Positions 8,087 through 16,666 of a stretch of DNA of 16,816 nucleotides are shown here, in pieces. The translations under genes and the position numbers were made by a program. Origin of the DNA: Fidelibacterota bacterium (GTDB lineage: Bacteria > Fidelibacterota > Marinisomatia > SCGC-AAA003-L08 > GCA-002704045); contig PAFF01000101.1 in assembly GCA_002704045.1 (NCBI GenBank), positions 3,669 to 20,484 on the forward strand. The letters run 5' to 3'. The notes under the pieces are model-generated. The model saw only the letters and a program-made list of their open reading frames with translations. It was not told the DNA's origin and did not search any database. Within the stretch, counting starts at the first letter, position 1, and every line of letters begins with the position of its first letter.

Positions 8087-8876
8087 AATTAACTCTACTT
8101 TTTATTAATTTTTTTACTGAGCGAAACTCAAAATCGATTTTACAATTTTTATTTAATTTCAATCTATCTACAACATCTTCAATATTTTCGATCAAAACAT
8201 TTCCCGATGCATGAATAAGTCTATTACTATCAATTAAAATACCAACGTGATTTATTACATTATTTATAAAGAAATATATAAGATCTCCCTTTTTAGCATT
8301 AGGGGGTTCTATTACTTTTAAATAATTGTTTTTTATTTGCAAGCTTGTATCTCTTTCTAGCTCAAAACCAAAATATTTAAAAATTGATTGAACAAATCCT
8401 GAACAATCAAAACCATATGCAGAACTACCACCCCAAAGATATGGTACACCCAGAAATAAAATTGACTTTTCAATAATTTTTTCTCTGATATTTTTTTCAT
8501 CATTAGAATTTATGAATTTAGTTGCAAAACCTGATTTACCATCTGGCATTAGCAATTCATAAAAATTTTTTGAATGAGATTTTAATGGAATATAAGAACC
8601 AAATAATAAATGCGTTATAATTTTTCTTTTTTTTTTGCTATTATATACCTTTAACGAATTAAATGGGATTCTGTAACAATCAATTTTTTTTTTATTTATT
8701 TTTGTAATGTAAAATTTATTAATCCAACCAATATATCCATCCCAATGTTCTATTCTGTACCAATTATCGAGAGAATCAATAACATTGAGATCATCCCATA
8801 TCAAAGCCTGTGTTACCAACTCAGATTTAAAGGTTGGTTTCATATATATGTTTGCATAGGATGTTTTTACTATCAA
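8076..8876 (-). CDS. SH3b-NlpC/P60 peptidase, probably cytoplasmic
   Basis: Cysteine peptidase of the NlpC/P60 family, which cuts the gamma-D-Glu to diamino acid bond in peptidoglycan peptides. Of 266 residues, an N-terminal SH3b domain spans about 2-60, a second SH3-like region about 65-125, and the NlpC/P60 domain about 130-255. The catalytic triad is visible as C158 (FDCSGF), H210 (INHVGIL) and H222 (LIHASG). No signal peptide or lipobox exists, and an in-frame stop at 8901-8903 leaves no room for one. The start is a TTG two bases after the tyrS stop; the first in-frame ATG (codon 12) would remove the first SH3b strand, so TTG is preferred. SH3b plus NlpC/P60 without export signal resembles YkfC-type enzymes that recycle free murein peptides in the cytoplasm. 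That role is inference. Confidence 0.85.
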   Translation of the reverse strand: MIVKTSYANIYMKPTFKSELVTQALIWDDLNVIDSLDNWYRIEHWDGYIGWINKFYITKINKKKIDCYRIPFNSLKVYNSKKKRKIITHLLFGSYIPLKSHSKNFYELLMPDGKSGFATKFINSNDEKNIREKIIEKSILFLGVPYLWGGSSAYGFDCSGFVQSIFKYFGFELERDTSLQIKNNYLKVIEPPNAKKGDLIYFFINNVINHVGILIDSNRLIHASGNVLIENIEDVVDRLKLNKNCKIDFEFRSVKKLIKSRVNYER

Positions 8877-8878
8877 AA

Positions 8879-10084
8879 CTAGGAATTTATTTTTAGGAAC
8901 TTACGCTTTCCTACTTTTAAAATACAATTCTTAGGCTCAAAAATATAATGAATATCATCTATTTTTTTATCATCAATCTTAACTCCACCCTGCTGTATCA
9001 ATCTTTTTGCCTCACCATTGCTTGATGCCATTTTATTTTCTACAATGATCAAAACAATTTTTATTTTATCTTTTACTGTAATCTCAGGAATATCAGAAGG
9101 TACTGCTTTCTTAATAAACAAATTATCAAAATTTTCTTCTGCAGAATAAGCTGTTTTTTTATCATAATATAATTCTACAATTTTTCTAGCAAGTCTTCTT
9201 TTTAAATCTCTTGGATTTGAAACATTATTTTTAAAGTCGCTTTTAATTAAATCTAATTCTTTATTATTGATATTCGTTACAAATTCAAAATATTTTATTA
9301 TTAAAGAGTCAGGTATTGATAAAGTTTTACCATACATTTCATTTGGTGTTTCAGTTATGCCTATATAATTATTATAGGACTTAGACATTTTTTCATTTCC
9401 ATCAGTACCTTCCAAAAGAGGAGTAGTAATAATTATTTGTTGTGGTAACTTAAAAATCTTTTGAAGCTCTCTACCGACAAGTAAATTGAATTTTTGGTCA
9501 GTCCCTCCAAGCTCAACATCTGATTTCAAAACCACAGAATCGTAACCTTGGGCAAGAGGATATAAAAATTCATGAATTGAAATTGGTTTTCCACTCTTAT
9601 ATCTTTTTGTAAAATCATCTCTTTCGAGAATTTGAGCTACAGTATAGTAAGAAGTTAATCTAATAATATCACTAAAATTCATTTTACTGAGCCATTCAGA
9701 ATTATATACGACTTTTAATTTTTCAGTATCTAAAATTGAACTTGCTTGATCAATGTAGCTTAGGGCATTTTTCTTGGTTTCTTCAATTGTTAATTGTGGC
9801 CTAGTTTTATTTCGTCCAGTTGGATCGCCTATCATTGCTGTGAAATCCCCTATAAGAAGAATAGCATTATGACCCAAAAATTGAAATTCTTGTAATTTAC
9901 TTAAAACTACTCCATGTCCAATATGTAAATCGGGTCTACTTGGATCGCATCCTAATTTAATATTCAATGGAGTAGATCTTTGTTGAGATTGTTCTAATTT
10001 TTGAACTAATTCTTTTTCTGGAATTATTTCCTGAGAACCTCTTGTTAGAATATCCATTTGTTCATTTACACATGCAAATTTCAT
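8879..10084 (-). CDS. tyrS: Tyrosine--tRNA ligase (HIGH/KMSKS type)
   Basis: Charges tRNA-Tyr with tyrosine; class Ic synthetase. The 401 residues show HIGH at 54-57 (DPSRPDLHIGHG), GDPTGRNKTRP at 87-96, the tyrosine-site block YPLAQGYDSV at 175-184, GGTDQKFN at 193-200 and KMSKS at 232-236. An S4 RNA-binding domain is at about 343-400. The canonical HIGH and KMSKS spellings place it with the TyrZ-like branch, not the E. coli TyrS branch that has diverged versions of both. The start overlaps the smpB stop as ATGA. It is separated from its structural sister trpS only by the NlpC/P60 gene. Confidence 0.97.
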   Translation of the reverse strand: MKFACVNEQMDILTRGSQEIIPEKELVQKLEQSQQRSTPLNIKLGCDPSRPDLHIGHGVVLSKLQEFQFLGHNAILLIGDFTAMIGDPTGRNKTRPQLTIEETKKNALSYIDQASSILDTEKLKVVYNSEWLSKMNFSDIIRLTSYYTVAQILERDDFTKRYKSGKPISIHEFLYPLAQGYDSVVLKSDVELGGTDQKFNLLVGRELQKIFKLPQQIIITTPLLEGTDGNEKMSKSYNNYIGITETPNEMYGKTLSIPDSLIIKYFEFVTNINNKELDLIKSDFKNNVSNPRDLKRRLARKIVELYYDKKTAYSAEENFDNLFIKKAVPSDIPEITVKDKIKIVLIIVENKMASSNGEAKRLIQQGGVKIDDKKIDDIHYIFEPKNCILKVGKRKFLKINS

Positions 10085-10542
10085 AGTTTAATCTTCTTAT
10101 TCTTATAAGTTCGTTCTGCCTGCCTTTGTAAATCTTTATTCATAATATCTTGTCGTTTATCCCACAAACGTTTTCCCTTTGCAGTAGCAAATTCTAGTTT
10201 AACTTTACCACCCTTAAAATACAGCTTAAGAGGAATTAATGTCATGCCTTTTTCTTGAATAGATCTAGAAATTTTACTTAATTCTTTTTTATGTAATAAT
10301 AATTTTCTAAATCTGATAGGATCGTGGCTTGAATATCCAGCGTGTGAGTATTCACTGATATGCATTCCAACTGTAAAAAGTTCATTCTTTACAAACTTTA
10401 CATAACTTTCTTTAATTGTTACATTCGATTCCCTCAGAGATTTAACTTCACTTCCAACAAGTGCAATTCCAGCCTCATATTTATCTATAATATGAAATTT
10501 ATAGTGGGCTTTCCTATTTGTAGATATAGTCTTGATTGACAT
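10081..10542 (-). CDS. smpB: SsrA (tmRNA)-binding protein SmpB
   Basis: Binds tmRNA and carries it to stalled ribosomes for trans-translation. The 153 residues match the family. The N-terminal NRKAHYKFHI block, the GIALVGSEVKSLR motif and the basic C-terminal tail (WDKRQDIMNKDLQRQAE, then KNKKIKL), which inserts into the mRNA channel, are all present. It starts one base after the thrC stop and overlaps tyrS by four bases, so it sits inside a translation-linked run. No tmRNA (ssrA) gene was recognised in the window. Confidence 0.97.
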   Translation of the reverse strand: MSIKTISTNRKAHYKFHIIDKYEAGIALVGSEVKSLRESNVTIKESYVKFVKNELFTVGMHISEYSHAGYSSHDPIRFRKLLLHKKELSKISRSIQEKGMTLIPLKLYFKGGKVKLEFATAKGKRLWDKRQDIMNKDLQRQAERTYKNKKIKL

Positions 10543-10543
10543 T

Positions 10544-11887
10544 TTATTTATTTTGCAAATCTATTAATTTAATTTTGAAATCATTGTAGTCATTTTGTAC
10601 CAAACAATTCGCTTTACTATTTTCAATTTTATTCATATTTAAGTTTATATTCAAAATACTTTCAACAGAATTAGAAAATTTTTGGGGTGCTGCAGTTTCT
10701 AAAACTATTGCATTACAATCATCATTTGAATTTGTTCTATATTTTTCTAGAGCTTTTAAACCCACGGCTCCGTGTGGCTCAACAATAATTTTTTTTTGTG
10801 AAAATAAATCTTGCATAGTTTTGATTGTTTCTTTGTCAGTAACAGACGCGGAAAATATATTTTTTCTCATTTCTTCTAAATCTGGCATTTTATTAACCAA
10901 ACCATTCTTATCTATACAACCACCATAGAGATCAAAATATCTAGCTAAGTTACTTGGATTTCCAACATTCATAGCGTTAGACAAACAGGCTTTCGAAGGA
11001 GAAATTTTATTGTAATAACCTTTTTTTAAAAATCTGGGGAATTCATCATTCTCATTCACTGCTAATATTATTTTTTTTACTGGTAAGCCCATTCTTCTTG
11101 CAATTTCACAACCAAGTGAATTACCAAAATTTCCTGATGGAACTGAAAAAATTAATGGTAAATAATCATAACTACAATTCAAAAAAGAATAAAAATAATA
11201 GACTATTTGTGGAAGAATCCTACCAATATTAATAGAGTTTGCAGAAGTTAAATTTAAATTAATCAAATCATAATCATTAAAAGCTTTCTTAACCATTAAT
11301 TGACAATCGTCAAATTTACCATTTATCTCAAATGTTTTAATATTACAGCCCAAATCATTCATCTGTTTTTTCTGGAAATCTGTCACTTCATCTTTTGGAT
11401 ATAAAATTACTACTTCAATATTATCTAAACCTTTAAATGAACTTCCAATGGCCCCACCTGTATCACCAGAAGTTGCAACAAGAATAGTAATTTTTTCATC
11501 ATTTTTTTTCAACACTTTCATGACTCTAGCCATAAACCTTCCAGCAAAATCTTTAAAAGAAAGTGTTGGACCTCTATCTAATCTAACAATCGATGTGTTG
11601 TGATTCAATTTCTCAAATGGGATTTCAAAATCATATGAATCCCTAACAATAAATTTTAAATGTTGTTCTGAAATTTGATTTTTTAAAAATACATTTAAAA
11701 CTTTAAATGCAATATCAGAATAGTTAGAATTTTTCATTTCCTTAATTTCTTCAAATCTAAATTTTGGTATTTTTGTTGGCATGTACAAACCATCATCTGG
11801 AGCTATGCCTCTAAATAAGGCAGTTTCAAAATTCACTTCATCCTCTAATGAGCTAATTAATCTATTTGTACTTTTGTAAAAAATCAT
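10544..11887 (-). CDS. thrC: Threonine synthase
   Basis: PLP enzyme converting O-phosphohomoserine to threonine and phosphate, the last step of threonine synthesis. Of 447 residues, the N-terminus has the threonine-synthase motif GIAPDDGLYMP (27-37). The PLP lysine is K112 in LSFKDFAGRF. The catalytic-loop motif ATSGDTGGAIG is at 138-148, TSANSINIGRILPQ at 214-227, and the phosphate-cradle motif SGNFGN at 251-256. Length and motifs match the longer bacterial/yeast-type enzyme, not the short archaeal-type one. It overlaps the helicase stop as ATGA. No other threonine-pathway gene (thrA, thrB) is nearby, and no leader peptide or attenuator can fit upstream. Confidence 0.96.
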   Translation of the reverse strand: MIFYKSTNRLISSLEDEVNFETALFRGIAPDDGLYMPTKIPKFRFEEIKEMKNSNYSDIAFKVLNVFLKNQISEQHLKFIVRDSYDFEIPFEKLNHNTSIVRLDRGPTLSFKDFAGRFMARVMKVLKKNDEKITILVATSGDTGGAIGSSFKGLDNIEVVILYPKDEVTDFQKKQMNDLGCNIKTFEINGKFDDCQLMVKKAFNDYDLINLNLTSANSINIGRILPQIVYYFYSFLNCSYDYLPLIFSVPSGNFGNSLGCEIARRMGLPVKKIILAVNENDEFPRFLKKGYYNKISPSKACLSNAMNVGNPSNLARYFDLYGGCIDKNGLVNKMPDLEEMRKNIFSASVTDKETIKTMQDLFSQKKIIVEPHGAVGLKALEKYRTNSNDDCNAIVLETAAPQKFSNSVESILNINLNMNKIENSKANCLVQNDYNDFKIKLIDLQNK

Positions 11888-14832
11888 TTCAAATCATTAT
11901 TCCATTCAGTGCAAATTAAGCTTTTGTAATCGCAATAATTACAATGGAAGCCTTTTATTGGATCAAATTTTTTCATTAATATTTTTGAAGCAATAGATTC
12001 AATGTATTTTTTAATTTCATCAAGCTGGCTATTTTCAAAACTTATTGTTACTTCAGGTTCATCAAATCTTAAAAATAAATAACTTAATTTTTCTGGTAAT
12101 CTTCCTAGTCTTCTTCCATCATCTTTAATATCATTAGAAAATCTTACATACATTGCATAAATAGCAAGTTGTATTGATTTAATAGCATCTTTTTCATTTA
12201 TTTTATTTTTACTTGTTTTATAATCAAATACACTAATTTTATTATCATCTGTTACATCAATTCGATCGCATCGTCCTTTTATTGTACAATTTGATAATTC
12301 AAATGAAAAAGCGTCTTCTGTTGAAAAAACATTAATATCTTTATCTTTAATATAGTTGAAATACTTTTCAATCATTACCTTAGCATCTTCAAAATATTGT
12401 TTTTCTTCAATTTCAAATTCATATCCATAACTATCCCAATTATCTTTCAATAAACTCATAATTTCTTCAAATGTTTTTTTCCCTTCCGAATGAAATAACT
12501 CAAGTACTTTATGGATTGTATTACCAAGACTAAAAAAAGGTTTTTTACTTTTTCCTTCTATTTTATCAATTTTTTGATATTTATATTTCAAAGGACATTC
12601 TATATATGTTTCAATGCTTGATGATGACAAAGCAGGTTTTGTTAGAACTCTTGGCACATAAGTTTTTAAATTTATATCCTCATTAATTGAATATAAATTT
12701 TTTTCATTTTTTGAAATTCTTTCAATACTATTAATTGCTTCATGTGCTTTAATAAAATTTTCATTAATTAAATTATTATATAGATTTTCAAAAGCAGTTT
12801 CTTTTTCTTTTTCATTTTCATTTTTATTTTTCATATCATTTATTAAAATATTCTCCACATAATATAATTTAGGATTTATTTCTAATATAAATTTTGATCT
12901 TCTTTTTTCTGTAGTAAAAAGATATAAATTATTTTTTGCTCTTGTAATAGCAACATAAAATAAACGTCTTTCTTCTTCAATATGTAAAATTTTATCATCT
13001 TTAGATAATGATGTCCATTTTTTCCAATTAATTGGAAGTGATGTAATAGTTTTTCCTCTTTTGAAATTCATTGGAAATGAATTAGAAGACAAAAAAGGCA
13101 AAAAAACTGTATCAAATTCTTTTCCTTTTGAATCGTGGACAGTCATTAATTCTACAGCTGGAATTACTAAATCATTTTCTAATTCAACGTAAATATCATT
13201 CACATTACAATTAATATTTATGTAATTACATAGATCTAAATGATTTATTTTTCTGTATGTATTAAGGAATGATCTAACAAAAGATCTAAATTTATTTATT
13301 GTTCTAATATTAGAATCATCAATTATCCTATAATATCCTGAGAAACATATAACTTCCCATATGAATTCTTGAGTGGATTTATACCTAATTTCATCTTTGA
13401 AATCTTTAATTTTTAAACAGAACTTTTTAATATCTTCATGATTAGTTTGGTAAATTAGGGTATCAAGCAATGATTTTTCTCGAAAATAATTTATTTCCGA
13501 AGATAATAATGATGCTCTTTGAGCACCAAACTCAGAACTAATAACTCTAATCATGCTTTGATATTCAATATCAGTTTCTAATATGAAATTAACCCAACTT
13601 ACTAAATTTTTAATAACAGGTTGCTCAAAAAGCTTATCATTTCTATAATTAACTGGTATCCCTTTTGAACTTAAAATAGATTTCATTTTTTTACACTGAA
13701 TGTTTGTTCTGCATAAAATTGCAATTTCATTTAAGTTACTAAAGTCATTTATATAATTAATGATTTTTTGGCATATTAGATTAATTTGTGAATCTTTATC
13801 ACCTATAAATAGTTTTGGAACATTTTTACCTTTTATATTAGATGAAAGCCTTCCTTTATCTAAACGATTTGAGTTTTTTTCTATTACACTATTAGCAATA
13901 TTTAAGATAAACTGATTTGACCTATAATTTTTCATCAAAGCAATTTTTTTATAATTTTTTATTTTTTCATATTTATTTTTAAAATCATAAATATTATAAA
14001 CGTTAGCACCCCTAAATGAATAAATTGATTGGTCATCATCTCCAACAACAGTAATACTATTGTTAGGATAAGCAATCTTAGTAATAATTTTTGATAAGGC
14101 ATAGTTATTATCTTGGAATTCATCAATAACTATATGCTTATACCTTCTTCTAAGTTTCTGAAGGACATTAAAATTAGTATTAATTAAATTCCAAACATTC
14201 AAAATCATATCTCCGAAATCTAATTGATTATTATCTTGCTTCCATTTTTGAAACAATGGATATATTTTAATAGAATCTTTTAATTGATTATATCGCTCAA
14301 CAGCATCTATATCATTATCATCAATATCATTTTTATAACTTCGTAACTTATTAACTAAATCACTATGATCTATTAATTCATCTCTTAATCTATCAAAAAA
14401 AAATTTCATCGATTTCATTGCTTCTACAGGGTTTCTTTTGTATGTAATTGATGACAAATTAATTGTATCAATATGCTTACTTAATAAATAATAAATATCA
14501 GAATCCGTGATTAATTCTGGTTTTTTTGTATAACCAAGCTCATGATAAAATTCCATAGAAATCATTTTAGAAAAAGCATGGTAATTATGGGATTGAAGAC
14601 CATCTTTTTTTTCACCAATAATATCAACTAATCTATCTTTAAAATTTTCAGCAGCCTTGACTGTATAGGTTAATACAAGTATTTCGCTACTTTTAATATT
14701 CTTTCTTAAAATTAATTCAGCTATCCTAGCAATGATCGTAGTAGTTTTACCTGTTCCTGCTCCAGCTAATATAAGTAGTGGTGCAGAATCGTGCTTAATT
14801 GCTAATAGCTGTTCAGAATTATATTTAATCAC
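11884..14832 (-). CDS. UvrD-type helicase fused to Fe-S PD-(D/E)XK nuclease
   Basis: Likely ATP-dependent DNA helicase-nuclease acting in double-strand break repair. With the preferred GTG start at 14830-14832 it has 982 residues. Superfamily 1A motifs in order: GAGTGKT 24-30 (Walker A), DEFQD 237-241, GDDDQSIYSFRGA 264-276, VHDSKGKEFD 565-574 and VAITRAK 627-633. From about 735 a RecB-like nuclease follows: GNTIH with H774, D856 (GRCDRID), D870-Y-K872 (the DxK core) and Q888. Cysteines C746, C964, C967 and C974 are placed like the AddB/AdnB Fe-S cluster. Homologues begin a few residues before the NSEQLLAI block, which favours GTG; a TTG at 14851-14853 would add seven residues. It overlaps uvrC and thrC. 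AdnB, an AddB-like subunit or a stand-alone PcrA-nuclease are possible assignments; no partner subunit is in the window. Confidence 0.88.
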   Translation of the reverse strand: MIKYNSEQLLAIKHDSAPLLILAGAGTGKTTTIIARIAELILRKNIKSSEILVLTYTVKAAENFKDRLVDIIGEKKDGLQSHNYHAFSKMISMEFYHELGYTKKPELITDSDIYYLLSKHIDTINLSSITYKRNPVEAMKSMKFFFDRLRDELIDHSDLVNKLRSYKNDIDDNDIDAVERYNQLKDSIKIYPLFQKWKQDNNQLDFGDMILNVWNLINTNFNVLQKLRRRYKHIVIDEFQDNNYALSKIITKIAYPNNSITVVGDDDQSIYSFRGANVYNIYDFKNKYEKIKNYKKIALMKNYRSNQFILNIANSVIEKNSNRLDKGRLSSNIKGKNVPKLFIGDKDSQINLICQKIINYINDFSNLNEIAILCRTNIQCKKMKSILSSKGIPVNYRNDKLFEQPVIKNLVSWVNFILETDIEYQSMIRVISSEFGAQRASLLSSEINYFREKSLLDTLIYQTNHEDIKKFCLKIKDFKDEIRYKSTQEFIWEVICFSGYYRIIDDSNIRTINKFRSFVRSFLNTYRKINHLDLCNYININCNVNDIYVELENDLVIPAVELMTVHDSKGKEFDTVFLPFLSSNSFPMNFKRGKTITSLPINWKKWTSLSKDDKILHIEEERRLFYVAITRAKNNLYLFTTEKRRSKFILEINPKLYYVENILINDMKNKNENEKEKETAFENLYNNLINENFIKAHEAINSIERISKNEKNLYSINEDINLKTYVPRVLTKPALSSSSIETYIECPLKYKYQKIDKIEGKSKKPFFSLGNTIHKVLELFHSEGKKTFEEIMSLLKDNWDSYGYEFEIEEKQYFEDAKVMIEKYFNYIKDKDINVFSTEDAFSFELSNCTIKGRCDRIDVTDDNKISVFDYKTSKNKINEKDAIKSIQLAIYAMYVRFSNDIKDDGRRLGRLPEKLSYLFLRFDEPEVTISFENSQLDEIKKYIESIASKILMKKFDPIKGFHCNYCDYKSLICTEWNNDLK

Positions 14833-16657
14833 TATCTTTAAATCTATCAACAATTTTTTGTATGACTTTTTCTGAAAATTTTAATCTTTTCTGAATATCT
14901 TTTATTGTAGAGTTACGTAACTCATCAATTGATGAAAAGTTTTTCCAAATAATATCTCTTCTTTTAGGACCTATACCTGGTATATCATCTAATATAGATT
15001 TTATCATACTTTTTGATCTTAATTTTCTATGAAAAGATAAAGCAAAACGATGAGCCTCATCTCTAATATATTTTAACAAAAAGAGACCAGGAGATTTTTT
15101 TGATATATTTTGAGGATTTTTAAAACCAGGGAAGAAAACATCTTCTAATCTTTTAGCTAAACCAATTATAGTTATATAATTTAACCCTAATTTATTTAAT
15201 GATCTAGTTGCTGAATTCAGTTGCCCCTTGCCACCATCAATCAATATTAAATCTGGTAGTTGACTTTTTTCATTCATAACTCGATTATATCTTCTAAAAA
15301 CTACTTCCTCCATCGATTTAAAATCATCAATACCTCGTACTGTCTTGATTTTATATTTTCTATATTCTTTTTTTCTTGGTTTACCATCAATGAAGCAAAC
15401 CATTGATGCAACTGAATTTGATCCTTGTATATTTGAAATATCAAATGCCTCAATTCGTCTTGGAGGGATTTTCATATTAAGATCATTTTTTAATATTTGT
15501 ACTTGTTTTGGAATTTTTTCTCTTATTTTAATTTTTTTCAAATTTTCTTTTCCCAAAATCAATTTAGCATTTTTAATTGCTAAGTCAATAAGCGATTTTT
15601 TTTCTCCAATTTTTGGCACTATTATTTTTATTTTTTTTTTAATAATATTTGATAACCAACATTCATACTCCTTAACGTTTTCAACACTTAACATAGTTAA
15701 AATTTCTTCAGGAATATCTTTTGTTGAATGATAATATTGAATAAAATATTCTAAAAAAATGGTATTTAAGTTTTCATCTTTAACTCCAGATAATTTAAAA
15801 TTTTCTTTTCCTATTAAAAGACCATTCCTAATTCTAAGGACAACACCAATTCCTCCTGACCCATCTATTGCCAAAGCTAAAACATCACGATTCTTAAAAT
15901 CATTAGCCACTTTTTTCTGTTTTTTTGAAAATGAATCAATAGCGATCAATTGATCTCTATATTTTGCGGCAAGCTCAAACCGTAATTTCTTACTAGATTG
16001 TATCATCATACTTTCTATATAATCTTTGACTTCTTTGTTTTTACCTTTTAAAAATTCTTTTATTTTATCAATCATTCGATTATAGCTAATTTGAGATTCT
16101 AAACCTTCACATGGGCCATTACATTTTTTAATATGATAATCTAAGCATATTTTAATCTCTTTTTTTTCTATTGATCTATCGTCAATGTAAAATGAACAAG
16201 TTCTTAGTTGAAAAATTTTATGAATAACTTTCATAGTTTTTCTTAAATAACTAACATCTGAATAAGGTCCAAAATATAGATGTTTATCTTTTGACAAATT
16301 ATTTTTACGTACTATCATTACTCTAGGGTATGGTTCATTTGTTATTTGTATATAAGGGAATGTTTTATCATCTTTTAATAGAATATTATACCTAGGTCTA
16401 TTTTTTTTAATAAGATTAGCTTCAGAAAGTATTGCTTCTACTTCGTTCCTAACAACGATCCAGTCAATTGTATCAATTTTTGGAACCATCAATTTATTTT
16501 TTGTCTTTTCAAGACTACTTTTATTAAAATATGATCTTACTCTATTTCTTAGTATCTTAGCTTTACCTATATAGAGGATTTCTTTTTTGAAGTCTTTAAA
16601 TATATATACGCCAGGCTCATTAGGAATTTTAGTTAAAAGATTTTTATTTATGGGCAT
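14825..16657 (-). CDS. uvrC: UvrABC excinuclease subunit C
   Basis: Makes both incisions around bulky DNA lesions in nucleotide excision repair with UvrA and UvrB. The 610 residues carry all parts. The GIY-YIG nuclease for the 3' cut has GVY 16-18 and YIG 29-31. Four cysteines (C154, C171, C179, C183) are placed like the UvrC Fe-S cluster. The UVR helices that bind UvrB span about 207-242. The RNase H-like nuclease for the 5' cut has D406 in AFDISN, D474 in LIDGGKGQL and H536 in RDEAHRFA. Tandem helix-hairpin-helix motifs end the protein (about 557-604, including IPGIGPKRR). The ATG lies nine bases after the epimerase stop, without a Shine-Dalgarno box. The end overlaps the helicase start region. 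Confidence 0.97.
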   Translation of the reverse strand: MPINKNLLTKIPNEPGVYIFKDFKKEILYIGKAKILRNRVRSYFNKSSLEKTKNKLMVPKIDTIDWIVVRNEVEAILSEANLIKKNRPRYNILLKDDKTFPYIQITNEPYPRVMIVRKNNLSKDKHLYFGPYSDVSYLRKTMKVIHKIFQLRTCSFYIDDRSIEKKEIKICLDYHIKKCNGPCEGLESQISYNRMIDKIKEFLKGKNKEVKDYIESMMIQSSKKLRFELAAKYRDQLIAIDSFSKKQKKVANDFKNRDVLALAIDGSGGIGVVLRIRNGLLIGKENFKLSGVKDENLNTIFLEYFIQYYHSTKDIPEEILTMLSVENVKEYECWLSNIIKKKIKIIVPKIGEKKSLIDLAIKNAKLILGKENLKKIKIREKIPKQVQILKNDLNMKIPPRRIEAFDISNIQGSNSVASMVCFIDGKPRKKEYRKYKIKTVRGIDDFKSMEEVVFRRYNRVMNEKSQLPDLILIDGGKGQLNSATRSLNKLGLNYITIIGLAKRLEDVFFPGFKNPQNISKKSPGLFLLKYIRDEAHRFALSFHRKLRSKSMIKSILDDIPGIGPKRRDIIWKNFSSIDELRNSTIKDIQKRLKFSEKVIQKIVDRFKDSD

Positions 16658-16666
16658 TTAAAACTA

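Noticed and set aside
8076..8843. Start of the NlpC/P60 gene at the in-frame ATG, codon 12
   Set aside because: It would delete the first strand of a recognisable SH3b domain. The TTG two bases after the tyrS stop keeps the domain whole.
15345..15731. Plus-strand open frame of 128 codons opposite uvrC
   Set aside because: It is antisense to well-conserved uvrC codons. Its hydrophobic Phe/Ile-rich product is what Lys/Glu/Asn-rich coding sequence gives when read backwards.
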